Source of the DNA: Rhizobium herbae | GTDB taxonomy: Bacteria > Pseudomonadota > Alphaproteobacteria > Rhizobiales > Rhizobiaceae | NCBI RefSeq assembly: GCF_019511375.1 | Contig: NZ_JAEUAO010000005.1 | Location: 124,001-188,000, forward strand | Length of the DNA stretch: 64,000 nt | Direction of reading: 5' to 3' | In this document: piece by piece, positions 28,001-37,025 of the stretch | Layout: each line of letters opens with the position of its first letter | Numbering within the stretch: the first letter of the stretch is position 1 | The notes under the pieces: model-generated | The model's database searches: none | What the model was told of the DNA's origin: nothing | The model's input: only the letters and a program-made list of their open reading frames with translations | Made by a program: the position numbers and the translations under genes

Positions 28001-28154
28001 CGACCAGCCGCGTATAGACCTCGCGGGCAAGCAGCCGGAGCGGCAATCCGATCACGCCGGATTCATGCGCGACCATGCGCTCGATCGCATAATGCGTCTT
28101 GCCGGTATTGGTGGGGCCGAGGACCGCGATCACACCGCGGCCGCTCAAGATCAT
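25092..28154 (-). CDS. SUV3-like RNA helicase with RG-rich C-terminal tail
   Basis: From the ATG at 28154 the product has 1,020 residues. Motifs in order: Walker A GPTNTGKT (13-20), a DEVQ box in VAIDEVQLAGD, SAEEVYAIAELIRRQRGG, ATDAIGMGLNLD and QIAGRAGRH. This set is that of the SUV3/MgpS family of RNA helicases, related to mitochondrial SUPV3L1. After about residue 830 an Ala/Pro/Glu-rich linker leads to a tail full of Arg, Gly, Asp and Asn (GGRADRNRGRDGG and similar), surely disordered and able to bind RNA or partners, ending in a short helical segment. The open frame extends 50 codons upstream; a GTG at 28169 behind AGGA is another possible start. Confidence 0.9.
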   Translation of the reverse strand: MILSGRGVIAVLGPTNTGKTHYAIERMVAHESGVIGLPLRLLAREVYTRLVEKVGAHNVALITGEEKIAPHMARYSVCTVEAMPRETKAAFVAIDEVQLAGDLERGHIFTDRLMHLRGRSETLLLGAATMRPILEQLLPGITVVERPRLSQLLYAGSKKITRLPQRTAIVAFSAEEVYAIAELIRRQRGGAAVVLGALSPRTRNAQVALYQAGDVEYLVATDAIGMGLNLDVDHVAFAQDRKYDGYQFRNLNPGELAQIAGRAGRHMRDGTFGVTSRVEPFDNELVHRIESHQFDPVRVLQWRSKAVSFASLAALKKSLDAAPTVSGLTRALPAVDQQALDYLSRYPEITSVATTPERVEKLWEACALPDYRRITPAQHADLISTIYADLVRRGTVNEDFMAEQVRRADQTDGEIDTLSARIAQIRTWTYVSNRPGWLADPTHWQEKTREIEDRLSDALHERLTKRFVDRRTSVLMKRLRENAMLEAEISVNGDVFVEGHHVGQLAGFRFTLAAVTDGLDARAVQGAAQKALALEFEARAARLHAAGNADLALASDGLVRWVGEPVARLAASDHVMRPRVILLADEQLQGNARDHVLARIERFVNHHISTVLKPLDDLSRAEDLEGLAKGLAFQLVENLGVMFRRDVADEVKSLDQEARASIRRHGIRFGAYHIFMPALLKPAPAELITLLWALKNDGMEKPGYGELIPVLAAGRTSVVTDPSFERTFYKLAGFRFLGKRAVRIDILERLADLIRPLLQWKPGTTPRPDGAYDGRRFTATTAMLSILGATPDDMEEILKGLGYRADSVKAEEAAAFLAAQAGGASAPADAAAVEAPAETADHDDADAPNEEASEPAPEQAAPAPAAAEAEAVVAEQAGEPAEPVEAKPVLLWRPGGRNDNQRSGGRPHGNRGAGNRAHQGEARRDGGEPRRDGDGRREARGDDNRKGGGRADRNRGRDGGKPQNGQRHEKGDRQDRPDRNDRGVMPQAAQFEARPPRKEKPIDPDSPFAKLAALKEQMKK

Positions 28155-28847
28155 GGGTTGGTCACGCACTTTATCGATCCTGCGCACTTTCACTCTGCGA
28201 AGGCCATTCACGGCGGAAAGCCGTTTCAACCGGCGCAGCACACATGCCCACGCAACGGCACAAACGCAAGGGTGCCGGAGCATGAAATACTGCAAATGGG
28301 GCATGTGGCCTGCATTTCCACCCGCATTTACCGGATCGGAACAGCTACGGAACGAATCGGAGACGAATCGCTGACTCGCCGGGATTCATTGTTTGTTCAC
28401 TGCTAGATATTGATTTTCTAAGTCGGATTCGCACCACATGCTGAATCTCATGATCGTCGGAGGAACGGCACGTGGCAGTTAGTCTCATCGGCCGGCGCAG
28501 GCTGTGAGATTCGGAATCCAAACTGCTGAAAATTCAGAAAAATTTTACCACGTTGATTAATCCGCCCGCCGGCGGCGCGGCGACTGGTGAGGCCGCGGTG
28601 AAAGGCTGGACGAATCGGCGACAAATCGGCGACACCGCGAATTTCCCGGTTTGTTCCCTACAAGATATGGTAGGGGAAGCGGATGTTTAACCATAGGAAA
28701 CATCGAGTCTTTTGCCAGATTCCGGCCGCCGCTTTTCCGCCGAAGCCGAGTACCTGATCGCTGTGCAAGCGGGAGCGGATCGTCGCCTGCCGCGAAAATG
28801 GAAACGGCGCCACAAGGGCGCCGTTCGCAAAGCCCGAGGCACCGCGA
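28155..28847. other. Long intergenic region between helicase and phbB
   Basis: Nearly 700 bases without a recognised gene. It holds the helicase promoter region, AT-rich around 28385-28425, and an exact tandem 11-bp repeat AATCGGCGACA (28613-28623 and 28624-28634). GGAGGA at 28459-28464 precedes a GTG-started mini-ORF of 11 codons (28472-28507) that leads nowhere. The phbB terminator sits at the right end. Confidence 0.4.
28795..28825 (-). terminator. Intrinsic terminator of phbAB
   Basis: AACGGCGCC at 28803-28811 pairs perfectly with GGCGCCGTT at 28817-28825; on the minus strand the stem is followed by TCCATTTT. It lies about 25 bases after the phbB stop. Confidence 0.8.
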
Positions 28848-29573
28848 TCAGACGAAGAACTGGCCGCCATTGGCAGAAATCGTCGAACCGGTGATGAAGC
28901 CTGCGTCGTCGGACGCCAGGAACACTGCGATGCGGGCAATCTCTTCCGGTTCGCCGAGGCGGCCGACGGGAATCTGCGGAATGATGCGTTCCGCCAACAC
29001 CTTTTCGGGGACGGCGCGGACCATTTCCGTGCCGATATAGCCGGGGCAGATGGCGTTGACGGTGATGCCCTTGGCAGCACCCTCCTGCGCCAGCGCCTTG
29101 GTGAAGCCGAGATCGCCGGCCTTCGCCGCCGAATAATTGGCCTGGCCCATCTGGCCTTTCTGGCCGTTGATCGAGGAAATGTTGATCACCCGTCCGAAAT
29201 TGCGATCGCGCATGCCGCTCCAGATCGGGTGCGTCATGTTAAACAGGCCGCTGAGATTGGTGTCGATGACGTCCTTCCAGTTCTCCGGGGTCATCTTGTG
29301 GAACATGGCGTCGCGGGTGATGCCGGCATTGTTGACGAGAATTTCGATCGGGCCGAGATCGGCCTCGACCTTGGCGATGCCGGCCGCGCAGGCCGCGTAG
29401 TCGGAAACGTCCCATTTGTAAGTCGGGATGCCGGTTTCGGCGGTGAAGGCCTGCGCCTTCTCGTCGTTGCCGGCATAGTTTGCCGCAACCTTGTATCCTG
29501 CGTCCTTCAAGGCAATCGATATGGCCGCGCCGATGCCGCGTGAACCGCCGGTGACCAATGCTACTCTGCTCAT
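28848..29573 (-). CDS. phbB: Acetoacetyl-CoA reductase
   Basis: This 241-residue short-chain dehydrogenase has the nucleotide-binding TGGSRGIG (residues 8-15), NNAG, the catalytic Ser in INISSINGQKGQ, and YSAAK with the catalytic Tyr and Lys. The SSINGQKGQMGQANYSAAK context and the CPGYIGTEMV loop are typical of PhbB, the NADPH-dependent reductase that makes (R)-3-hydroxybutyryl-CoA for polyhydroxybutyrate. It follows phbA on the same strand after 126 bp. Confidence 0.95.
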   Translation of the reverse strand: MSRVALVTGGSRGIGAAISIALKDAGYKVAANYAGNDEKAQAFTAETGIPTYKWDVSDYAACAAGIAKVEADLGPIEILVNNAGITRDAMFHKMTPENWKDVIDTNLSGLFNMTHPIWSGMRDRNFGRVINISSINGQKGQMGQANYSAAKAGDLGFTKALAQEGAAKGITVNAICPGYIGTEMVRAVPEKVLAERIIPQIPVGRLGEPEEIARIAVFLASDDAGFITGSTISANGGQFFV

Positions 29574-29699
29574 CCGTCTCTCCCTTTTAGGTTTCTGGCC
29601 CGATGCCTGTGCCCGCAGATGCGCACACGGTTGTTCCGGCTCTTGCTCGTGAAGTTGCCCCGGCCGCGCGGCCGGAGCGGTTTGACTAGCGGATGATTG

Positions 29700-30881
29700 T
29701 CACAGCCGTTCGACACACATGGCAACGCCCATGCCGCCGCCGATGCACAGTGTCGCAAGCCCCCTGGATACGCCGCGGCGCTTCATTTCGAACAGCAGCG
29801 TGTTGAGAACGCGGGCGCCGGACGCGCCGATCGGATGGCCGATGGCGATCGCACCGCCATTGACGTTGACGATCGACGTATCCCAGCCGAGATCCTTGTT
29901 GACCGCGCAGGCCTGCGCCGCAAAGGCCTCGTTGGCCTCGACAAGCTCGACATCGCCGACCGACCAGCCGGCCTTCTCCAACGCCTTGCGCGAGGCGGGA
30001 ATGGGGCCGGTGCCCATGATCTGCGGATCAACGCCGGCGGTTGCCCAGGAGACGATCCGCGCCAGCGGCTGGATGCCGCGGCGGCCGGCTTCGGCCTCGG
30101 TCATCAGCAACGTTGCGGCCGCACCGTCGTTGAGGCCGGAGGCGTTGCCGGCGGTGACGGTGCCCTCCTTGTCGAAGGCCGGGCGCAGCTTTGCCATGGA
30201 ATCGAGCGTCGCGCCGTGGCGGATATATTCGTCCTGATCGACCGTGACGTCGCCCTTGCGCCCCTTGACGACGAACGGAATGATCTCGTCGGCGAAGCGG
30301 CCGGCCTTCTGGGCGGCCTCGGCCTTGTTCTGCGAGGCAAGCGCGAACTGGTCCTGCTCGTCGCGCGACAGCTGCCATTTCTTGGCGATGTTCTCGGCGG
30401 TGGTGCCCATGTGATAGCCGTAGAAGGCGTCGGTCAGGCCGTCCTTGATCATCGTGTCGACCATCTTGAAGTCCCCCATCTTGACGCCGCCGCGCAGATG
30501 CGCGCAATGCGGCGCCAGCGACATGGACTCCATGCCGCCGGCCACGATGATCCCGGCGTCACCCGTGGCAATCTGCTGCATGCCGAGTGCGACCGCCCGC
30601 AGACCGGAACCGCAGAGCTGGTTCATGCCCCAGGCGGTGGCTTCCTGCGGAATGCCGGCCTTGATCGCCGCCTGGCGGGCCGGGTTCTGGCCTTCGCCGG
30701 CCGACAGAACCTGGCCGAGGATCACCTCGTCCACTTCGCCGGCATCGACGCCGGCGCGCTCGAGCACACCCTTGATGACCGCCGCGCCGAGTTCGTGCGC
30801 GGGCGTATTGGCAAATGCCCCGTTGAAAGACCCGACGGCGGTGCGGCCGGCGCTGGCGATGACGATAGAGGGAGTGCTCAT
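29700..30881 (-). CDS. phbA: Acetyl-CoA acetyltransferase (beta-ketothiolase)
   Basis: The 393-residue thiolase shows the acyl-carrying Cys in [11 protein letters not shown] (about residue 89), the [12 protein letters not shown]is loop and the C-terminal [10 protein letters not shown] with the proton-shuttling Cys. Length and motifs match biosynthetic thiolases that condense two acetyl-CoA into acetoacetyl-CoA. With phbB downstream and phaR divergent, the context is polyhydroxybutyrate synthesis; the polymerase gene is not in the window. Confidence 0.96.
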   Translation of the reverse strand: MSTPSIVIASAGRTAVGSFNGAFANTPAHELGAAVIKGVLERAGVDAGEVDEVILGQVLSAGEGQNPARQAAIKAGIPQEATAWGMNQLCGSGLRAVALGMQQIATGDAGIIVAGGMESMSLAPHCAHLRGGVKMGDFKMVDTMIKDGLTDAFYGYHMGTTAENIAKKWQLSRDEQDQFALASQNKAEAAQKAGRFADEIIPFVVKGRKGDVTVDQDEYIRHGATLDSMAKLRPAFDKEGTVTAGNASGLNDGAAATLLMTEAEAGRRGIQPLARIVSWATAGVDPQIMGTGPIPASRKALEKAGWSVGDVELVEANEAFAAQACAVNKDLGWDTSIVNVNGGAIAIGHPIGASGARVLNTLLFEMKRRGVSRGLATLCIGGGMGVAMCVERL

Positions 30882-31002
30882 CAGATGTTTCCTCGTTCAT
30901 TTTTTTCGCAACTGCCAAAGACTGGCAAAGGTCAACGCCCAAGTCAAACGCCATAATGCAGCGATTGCCTTTTCCGCTCCACAATCAAGGCGCGAAAAGA
31001 AA

Positions 31003-31032
31003 TTTTGCACCTGCGTCGTCGCATTGCACAAA
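31003..31032. promoter_or_regulatory. Candidate PhaR operator
   Basis: Between phbA and phaR lies a TGC-rich segment with TTGCAC repeated 19 bp apart (31005-31010 and 31024-31029) and CTGCGTCGTCGCA between. PhaR proteins of Paracoccus and relatives bind TGC-rich DNA in such promoter regions. Direct binding here is inference. Confidence 0.4.
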
Positions 31033-31107
31033 GAGATTGTCAGAACAGGTTTTTTACGGATACTCTGAAAAACTCAATAAAGACGGGAGCATGGGGAGGA
31101 GACCCTG

Positions 31108-31689
31108 ATGGCAAAACACGACGGCCAGATCGTTATCAAAAAATACGCCAACCGGAGGCTCTACAATACCGGAACCAGTACATACGTCACGCTCGACGAT
31201 CTCGCGGTCATGGTCAAGAAGGGCGAGGAATTCACCGTCCTTGACGCGAAATCAGGCGAGGACATCACGCATCAGGTGTTGACGCAGATCATTTTCGAGC
31301 AGGAATCCAAGACCGGCAACACGCTTTTGCCGATTTCCTTCCTGCGCCAGCTGATCTCCTTCTACGGCGACCAGATGCAGATGGTGGTGCCGAGCTATCT
31401 CGAACATTCGATGCAGGCCTTCACCGACCAGCAGGTGCAGATGCGCGAGCAGATCAACAAGGCCTTCGGCGACACGCCGCTCGGCAAGAACCTCGCTGTT
31501 CCCTTGCAACTGGTGGAGGAACAGGTCCGGCGCAATACCGAGCTGTTCCATCAGGCGATGCAGATGTTCTCGCCCTTCATGGCAGCGACACCGCAGGCCA
31601 GGGAGCCGCGCAAGGCCGAAGCCAAGGACATCGACGAGTTGAAGGAACAGCTTCGCGCGCTGCAGACGAAGCTGGAAAACCTCGGCTGA
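31108..31689 (+). CDS. phaR: Polyhydroxyalkanoate synthesis repressor PhaR
   Basis: This 193-residue protein starts with the PHA accumulation regulator DNA-binding domain (IVIKKYANRRLYNTGTSTYVTLDDLAVMV, residues 8-36), followed by GEDITHQVLTQIIFEQE and a Met/Gln-rich helical middle. PhaR senses polymer or its absence and represses phasin and its own gene; in rhizobia (there also called AniA) it influences carbon flow to PHB and exopolysaccharide. AGGAGA lies upstream of the ATG. It is divergent from phbAB. Confidence 0.95.
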   Translation: MAKHDGQIVIKKYANRRLYNTGTSTYVTLDDLAVMVKKGEEFTVLDAKSGEDITHQVLTQIIFEQESKTGNTLLPISFLRQLISFYGDQMQMVVPSYLEHSMQAFTDQQVQMREQINKAFGDTPLGKNLAVPLQLVEEQVRRNTELFHQAMQMFSPFMAATPQAREPRKAEAKDIDELKEQLRALQTKLENLG

Positions 31690-31733
31690 CTATAGCCCTT
31701 GCCGCGCCTGCCGAAGGCGCGGCACCTGGCCTC

Positions 31734-32186
31734 TTACAGTCCGATCGAGACATCCCGGCCGGCGCTGCGCATCGACACCGAGAAGCCGGCAATCACATCG
31801 ATGAAGCTGATCGTCATCAGGATGAAGAAGGTGTGCGTCGCCGCATTGGCGACAAGCAGGAATTCCACCAGGAAGACGATGAACAGCACCATCGACAGCA
31901 GGTGATCCATCAAGGCCTTGGAACCGACACGGGTCGCCTTGAGAATTTCGACGAAAAGCAGCACGAGCGCGATGACGATCACGAGATCGCCGACGCTCAT
32001 TGTCCAGACGGCGCCCGAGAGCATCGTCATCGACAGGACGGTGCTTTCGAAGACCGCGACACCTCCGCTTCCCAGCAGTCCGACCATTCCGAGATTGTAG
32101 AGAATGAACGGCAGGATCAGCAACGGAATGGCGGCAATCATCGGCAATGGCTCCCAGTTTATCGCACCGGCCGCCGGGCCGGACAT
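31734..32186 (-). CDS. Four-helix membrane protein, unknown
   Basis: The 150-residue product has four hydrophobic segments at about residues 16-38, 50-78, 92-112 and 115-135, with a short acidic/basic end. No signal peptidase site or cysteine is seen. It resembles a conserved hypothetical membrane protein; I know no function. It is convergent with phaR, 45 bp away. The start at 32186 is the first ATG in frame. Confidence 0.7.
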   Translation of the reverse strand: MSGPAAGAINWEPLPMIAAIPLLILPFILYNLGMVGLLGSGGVAVFESTVLSMTMLSGAVWTMSVGDLVIVIALVLLFVEILKATRVGSKALMDHLLSMVLFIVFLVEFLLVANAATHTFFILMTISFIDVIAGFSVSMRSAGRDVSIGL

Positions 32187-32277
32187 CGATCAATATTTGC
32201 CTACAGCATGGTCATGGTCAAGAAAATGACCGCCTCGGAAGGAGCGCCGCGAAAAAGAGCCAGCCTGCAAGCAGACA

Positions 32278-32307
32278 ACAGAAAAGGGCCAGCGAAAGCC
32301 AGCCCTT
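32278..32307 (-). terminator. Intrinsic terminator of rpmF
   Basis: AAGGGCTGGC pairs with GCTGGCCCTT (two G-U pairs) around TTTC on the minus strand, followed by TTCTGTT. It lies about 30 bases after the rpmF stop. Confidence 0.8.
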
Positions 32308-32335
32308 CAAAACTCAAGCCTGACGGCAACGCTGA

Positions 32336-32521
32336 TTAAGCGGAAGCCTTCGGGGTCAGAACCTGGCGACCGCGATACATGCCGGTCTTCAGGTCGATGT
32401 GGTGCGGACGGCGCAGTTCGCCGGAGTTCTTGTCTTCGACATAGGTCGGAGCCTTCAGCGCGTCAGCGGAACGGCGCATACCGCGCTTGGACGGGCTTGT
32501 TTTTCTTTTCGGTACAGCCAT
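32336..32521 (-). CDS. rpmF: 50S ribosomal protein L32
   Basis: This 61-residue basic protein begins [20 protein letters not shown], the hallmark of bL32, and ends with [15 protein letters not shown]. It lacks the zinc-binding Cys pairs, as in other alphaproteobacteria. The ATG at 32521 is the family start; a GTG or ATG four codons upstream is not conserved. Confidence 0.97.
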   Translation of the reverse strand: MAVPKRKTSPSKRGMRRSADALKAPTYVEDKNSGELRRPHHIDLKTGMYRGRQVLTPKASA

Positions 32522-32680
32522 TTCATACTCCACTTATCGGGCAAAACTCTGTTGAGCGGCCAGACCGTTGGCCGGGACAAACAGATGTCAATCTCGGAAT
32601 TTGCCGGGCTTATACATGCCCCGTAGGCGTTTGACCAGTCCCCACAGGTATTTTTTCATGGCGACCGGCGGCGGGACGAA

Positions 32681-33328
32681 TCACGCTTCGTCTTCCGGCA
32701 CGATCCAGGTTTCCTTCAGCGCCGCCTCCTGCCACTTGGCGAAGGCAGGGTGCGTCTTCACCGCATCCATGTAGGCGAGCGAGCCGGGATTGCGGGTGAG
32801 GTCATAGACCTCGAACCGGTTGACGACGGGCGCAAACATGGCGTCGGCGGCGGTGAAGCGGCCAAACAGGAACGGGCCGCCGGAGCGCGCCACGGCCTCG
32901 CGCCAGATCGTCTCGATCCGCTCGACATCGCCCATGACATCATTCGGCAGATTGATCGCCCGCTTTTCGCGGCGCATGTTCATCGGGCAGGCGCCGCGCA
33001 GCGCCCGGAAGCCGGAGAGCATCTCCATGGAATAGCTGCGGGCAACCGCCCTTTCGGCCGGATCTTCCGGCCAGAGGCCGGCCTGCGGGAAAAGCTCGGC
33101 GACATATTCGATGATCGCCAGCGATTCCCAGACGCGAATATCGCCATGATGCAGCACCGGGACCCGCCCCGTCGGCGAAATATCCCTGAATTTCGGATTG
33201 CCGGCCGGGAAATCGAAGGGGATGACGACATCCTCGAAAGGCACGCCGCAGGCTTCCAGCGCCAGCCAGGGCCGAAGCGACCAGGAGGAATAGTTCTTGT
33301 TGCCGACATAGAGCGTGAGCTTGGTCAC
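32681..33328 (-). CDS. Glutathione S-transferase family protein
   Basis: The 215-residue protein has the N-terminal thioredoxin fold with NKNYSSWSLRPWLALEACG (catalytic Ser/Tyr region, residues 10-28), the cis-Pro GRVPVLHHGD and the glutathione-binding ESLAIIEYVAE, then the all-helical domain with FGRFTAADAMFAPVVNRF. The NYSSWSLRPW opening is that of the YfcF/maleylacetoacetate-isomerase-like subgroup. Substrate unknown. Confidence 0.92.
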   Translation of the reverse strand: MTKLTLYVGNKNYSSWSLRPWLALEACGVPFEDVVIPFDFPAGNPKFRDISPTGRVPVLHHGDIRVWESLAIIEYVAELFPQAGLWPEDPAERAVARSYSMEMLSGFRALRGACPMNMRREKRAINLPNDVMGDVERIETIWREAVARSGGPFLFGRFTAADAMFAPVVNRFEVYDLTRNPGSLAYMDAVKTHPAFAKWQEAALKETWIVPEDEA

Positions 33329-33406
33329 CGGTGTTCTCCAATCCCGTGAATAAGGCTCACGCTATAAAGGGAAAGCCACGTTGAGCGCCAATGAAAAGGC
33401 CTGATC

Positions 33407-34186
33407 TCATTCATAAAGGCATTTGATATATTCGCCCGACCGGCCGGCACGGCGCTCGATCACCGAGGCGAGCCGCCGCAGGCCGCGGCCGGGCTTGCCT
33501 GCATTGCGCTCGAACGGATTGGGCAGGGCGACAGCCAGCAACGCGGCCTGGCGGCGCGTCAGCTTGGCCGCAGAAACGCCGAAGTGGTGGCGGGCCGCAG
33601 CTTCGGCGCCATAAATTCCCGGACCCCATTCCGCCACGTTGAGATAAAGCTCCATTATCCGCTGCTTGCTCCAGACGAAATCCGCAACAAGCGCCAGGGG
33701 AAGCTCCATCCCCTTGCGGATGAAGGAGCGGCCGTTCCAGAGAAACAGGTTCTTTGCCGTTTGCATCGGGATGGTCGAGGCGCCGCGGGTGGATTCGCCC
33801 TCCAGCGCATCCGTGACGACGCCGCGCATCTGCACCCAGTCGACGCCGTCATGGATACAGAACTGGCCGTCTTCGGACATCATCACCGATTGCACGAGAT
33901 TGGGCGAAATCTCGTCGAAGGAGACCCATTGGCGGTCATAACCGCGCAGAAACAAGATATCGCGCAGCATCAGCGTCGAAATCGGGTGAATGAAGCTCGG
34001 GATATAGAGGATGATCAAGACATAGGGCAGGAGGACGATGGCGGCGGCGATCAACAGCATGCGGCGCCAGTGCCGACGCAAGATATCGCGCCACCCCCGC
34101 GAACGACTGGAAGACACGTCCTCTTCCTCTTCCCGAGTTTCCGGTACGATGTCCACCACCCCTGAGACGCCCGCCTGATAATCCAT
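33407..34186 (-). CDS. mtgA: Monofunctional biosynthetic peptidoglycan transglycosylase
   Basis: From the ATG at 34186 (MDYQAGVSG) the product has 259 residues; a TTG six codons upstream is possible. After a cytoplasmic Glu/Arg-rich tail, one transmembrane segment (about residues 44-64) anchors the GT51 domain, which shows [16 protein letters not shown] with the catalytic Glu, [16 protein letters not shown] and [18 protein letters not shown] with the second Glu region. MtgA polymerises lipid II glycan strands in the periplasm and lacks a transpeptidase domain. Confidence 0.95.
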   Translation of the reverse strand: MDYQAGVSGVVDIVPETREEEEDVSSSRSRGWRDILRRHWRRMLLIAAAIVLLPYVLIILYIPSFIHPISTLMLRDILFLRGYDRQWVSFDEISPNLVQSVMMSEDGQFCIHDGVDWVQMRGVVTDALEGESTRGASTIPMQTAKNLFLWNGRSFIRKGMELPLALVADFVWSKQRIMELYLNVAEWGPGIYGAEAAARHHFGVSAAKLTRRQAALLAVALPNPFERNAGKPGRGLRRLASVIERRAGRSGEYIKCLYE

Positions 34187-34318
34187 AAAATTCTCATAGA
34201 GCAAGTACGGGCAAAATTGAACGGTTTTCTAAGGTTTGCACCGCAGGCCGCGCCGACCTCTGGCGACATGGTAAAATCCCGTTGCCAGCGGCCTTGCAGT
34301 CATGCCAAAGAGCGCCGC

Positions 34319-35233
34319 ATGAGCGAAAACTCCGCATCCTTCAAAATCCGCCTGAAGAACAATGCTGCAGAGGTCGAGGCCTGTCTGGCCGGCATTCTCA
34401 CCGACACGGCACAACCGGATGAAATCGCCCGGCCGGAACCGCTGCTGGCGGCCATGCGCCATGGCGTGCTGAACGGCGGCAAGCGCCTGCGCCCGTTCCT
34501 GGTGATGGAGAGTGCGGCCCTTCTCGGCGGCGATGCACAGGCCGCCTTGCGCATAGGCGCGGCATTGGAATGCGTCCACAGCTATTCGCTGGTCCACGAC
34601 GATCTCCCGGCCATGGACGACGATGACTTGCGCCGCGGCCAGCCGACCGTGCATATCGCTCATGGCGAGGCAAACGCGATTCTCGCCGGCGACAGCCTGC
34701 TGACGCTCGCCTTCGACATCATCGCCGCACCGGAAACAAGGCTTGAGGACCGGCAGAAGACCGAGTTGGTGCTCGCATTGGCGCGTGCCTCGGGCATCGG
34801 CGGCATGGCCGGCGGCCAAGCCCTCGACCTGGCGGCGGAAGGACTGGCGCTCGACGAGACGGGCATCACCACGCTGCAGGCGATGAAGACCGGCGCCCTG
34901 ATCCGCTTTGCCTGCGAGGCCGGCGCCATCATCGCCGGCAGCTCCGATGCCGATCGGCGGTTGATGCGGCAATACGGCGAAAAGATCGGCCTTGCCTTCC
35001 AGCTGGCCGACGACCTTCTCGACCTTACGGCGGACGCGGAGACGATGGGAAAGGCGACCGGCAAGGACGCTGCCCGCGGCAAGGGCACGCTCGTTGCCCT
35101 GCACGGGAAGGACTGGACCGAGGCCCAGCTCGCGCGGCTGGTGCAGGAGGCTGCCACACTGCTTGAGCCGTTCGGTGAGCAGGCGGACATTCTCAACGAG
35201 GCCGCCCGTTTCGTCGCCAATCGCAGGAGTTGA
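34319..35233 (+). CDS. ispA: Farnesyl/geranylgeranyl diphosphate synthase
   Basis: This 304-residue polyprenyl synthase has GGKRLRPFLV (residues 53-62), the first aspartate-rich motif VHDDLPAMDDDDLRRG (from Asp94) and the second, FQLADDLLD. It condenses IPP with allylic diphosphates, here most likely to farnesyl diphosphate for undecaprenyl, quinone and hopanoid synthesis. The spacing before the first Asp-rich motif suggests a C15 product but is not proof. hisC starts 3 bp downstream, and mtgA is divergent. Confidence 0.93.
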   Translation: MSENSASFKIRLKNNAAEVEACLAGILTDTAQPDEIARPEPLLAAMRHGVLNGGKRLRPFLVMESAALLGGDAQAALRIGAALECVHSYSLVHDDLPAMDDDDLRRGQPTVHIAHGEANAILAGDSLLTLAFDIIAAPETRLEDRQKTELVLALARASGIGGMAGGQALDLAAEGLALDETGITTLQAMKTGALIRFACEAGAIIAGSSDADRRLMRQYGEKIGLAFQLADDLLDLTADAETMGKATGKDAARGKGTLVALHGKDWTEAQLARLVQEAATLLEPFGEQADILNEAARFVANRRS

Positions 35234-35236
35234 CGA

Positions 35237-36292
35237 ATGAGCAAGTTCTGGTCGCCGATCGTCGGCACGCTGAAGCCCTATGTCGCAGGCGAGCAGCCGC
35301 GCATCGAGAATCTCGTCAAGCTCAACACCAACGAGAACCCCTATGGTCCGTCGCCCAAGGCAATCGCCGCCATGCAGGCGGCCGTCGCCGATACGCTGAG
35401 GCTTTATCCGGATCCGGGCGCGGTTGCACTGCGCGAAGCGATCGCCAGGACCTACGGCGTCTTGCCGGACGAGGTCTTTGTCGGCAACGGTTCCGACGAG
35501 GTGCTGGCACATGCCTTCGTGGCGCTGCTCAAGCACGAGAAGCCGCTGCTTTATCCCGACATCACCTACAGCTTCTACCCGACCTATTGCCGCCTCTTCG
35601 GCATCGAGGCAGTGGAAATCCCGCTGAACGACGATTTCGGCATCAACATCGGTGATTATGACCGTCCCTGCGGCGCGATCATCCTGCCCAACCCGAATGC
35701 GCCCACCGGCATCGGCCTGCCGCTGTCGGCGATCGAGACCCTTCTAGCAGCGCATCCCCAGCAGCCGGTGGTGATCGATGAAGCCTATATCGACTTCGGT
35801 GGCGAGAGCGTGATCCCCCTCACCCGGAAATACGACAATCTGCTGGTCATCCACACCCTGTCCAAGTCACGCTCGCTGGCGGGCCTGCGGGTCGGCTATG
35901 CCATTGGCCAGCGGCCACTGATCGATGCGCTGGAGCGCGTCAAGGACAGTTTCAACTCCTATCCGTTGGACCGCATCGCGCAGGCGGGCGCCACCGCCGC
36001 CATCGAAGACACCGCGTGGTTCGACGAGACACGCCATGCCGTCATCGCCTCGCGAGACCGCGTTTCCGGTGCACTGCGCCAGCGGGGCTTTGCGGTGCTT
36101 CCTTCGCAGGCCAACTTCGTTTTTGCCCGCCACCCGGACCACAGCGGCGAGGCACTGGCAAAGGGCCTGCGCGAGCGGGCGGTGCTCGTGCGCCGCTTCC
36201 CCGAGCCGCGTATTTCCGATTTCCTGCGCATCTCGATCGGCACGCCGGAGGAATGTAGCCGGCTCATCGAGGCTCTCGACGACATTCTTTGA
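35237..36292 (+). CDS. hisC: Histidinol-phosphate aminotransferase
   Basis: This 351-residue fold-type I PLP enzyme has [15 protein letters not shown] near residue 26, the GNGSDEVL phosphate-binding turn, the NPNAPTG loop, DEAYIDF with the PLP-contacting Asp/Tyr, and the Schiff-base Lys210 in [15 protein letters not shown]. It transaminates imidazole-acetol phosphate in histidine synthesis and may also serve aromatic amino acids. It lies 3 bp after ispA, so both are co-transcribed. Confidence 0.93.
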   Translation: MSKFWSPIVGTLKPYVAGEQPRIENLVKLNTNENPYGPSPKAIAAMQAAVADTLRLYPDPGAVALREAIARTYGVLPDEVFVGNGSDEVLAHAFVALLKHEKPLLYPDITYSFYPTYCRLFGIEAVEIPLNDDFGINIGDYDRPCGAIILPNPNAPTGIGLPLSAIETLLAAHPQQPVVIDEAYIDFGGESVIPLTRKYDNLLVIHTLSKSRSLAGLRVGYAIGQRPLIDALERVKDSFNSYPLDRIAQAGATAAIEDTAWFDETRHAVIASRDRVSGALRQRGFAVLPSQANFVFARHPDHSGEALAKGLRERAVLVRRFPEPRISDFLRISIGTPEECSRLIEALDDIL

Positions 36293-36382
36293 CGCAATAT
36301 TGTCACCACGACAAAATGCCTGTTTCACCGAATGGAATAACGGGGGCATAGTGGCGCCGAAAAAACCGTCGGAAAATCGCCC

Positions 36383-37024
36383 ATGTCCTCCCTCCTGCCC
36401 TATCTGCCGCAGCTCATGGTCGCCTGGGGCGCCTATCTAATCGCCACCGCCTCGCCCGGCCCGGCTGTGCTTGCCATCATCGGCACGTCGATCAGCCGCG
36501 GGAGAAGCTCCGGCGTGGCGCTGGCGCTGGGCGTGCTGACCGGTTCCTACATCTGGGCGATGCTGACGGCAGCGGGGCTTTCCGCGCTGATCCGCTCCTA
36601 CGGCCAGGCGCTGGTCATCCTGAAGATAGCCGGCGGTCTCTATCTGCTGTGGCTGGCGTTCCACGCGCTGAGGGCGGCACTTCGAAAAGAGCCACCGAGG
36701 GACATCGCGGAGAACGAGGGTGCCCCCTCCCTGCACCGGCTCTACCTCAAGGGATTGGGTATCCACCTGACGAACCCGAAGGCCATTTTCAACTGGATCA
36801 TGCTTGTCTCGCTCGGCATGCCGAAGGACGCGCCGGTCGGTGTCACCGCAGCATTCATCGCCGGCTGTATGGTGCTCGGCGTCGCAGTGTTCACCGGCTT
36901 TGCGCTTCTGTTTTCACTCGGCGCGGTGAACCGGGTCTACCGCAAGGCGCGCCGCGGGATCGAAGGCGCGATGGCCGGCTTCTTCGCTTTTGCCGGATTG
37001 CGGTTGCTGACGGCCAAGCTGTAG
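36383..37024 (+). CDS. LysE family amino acid exporter
   Basis: This 213-residue protein has the RhtB/LysE signature ATASPGPAVLAIIGTSISRGRSSGV at residues 21-45 and about six hydrophobic helices; the middle loop is charged, followed by HLTNPKAIFNWIMLVSLG. It should export an amino acid or a homoserine-lactone-like compound. It stands 90 bp after hisC and convergent with ispG, with no gap between the stops. Confidence 0.9.
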   Translation: MSSLLPYLPQLMVAWGAYLIATASPGPAVLAIIGTSISRGRSSGVALALGVLTGSYIWAMLTAAGLSALIRSYGQALVILKIAGGLYLLWLAFHALRAALRKEPPRDIAENEGAPSLHRLYLKGLGIHLTNPKAIFNWIMLVSLGMPKDAPVGVTAAFIAGCMVLGVAVFTGFALLFSLGAVNRVYRKARRGIEGAMAGFFAFAGLRLLTAKL

Positions 37025-37025
37025 C

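Noticed and set aside
36383..37024. Second LysE-type exporter as a duplicate of the one at 13176
   Set aside because: The two share only family motifs; sequence similarity is low, so it is not a recent duplication.
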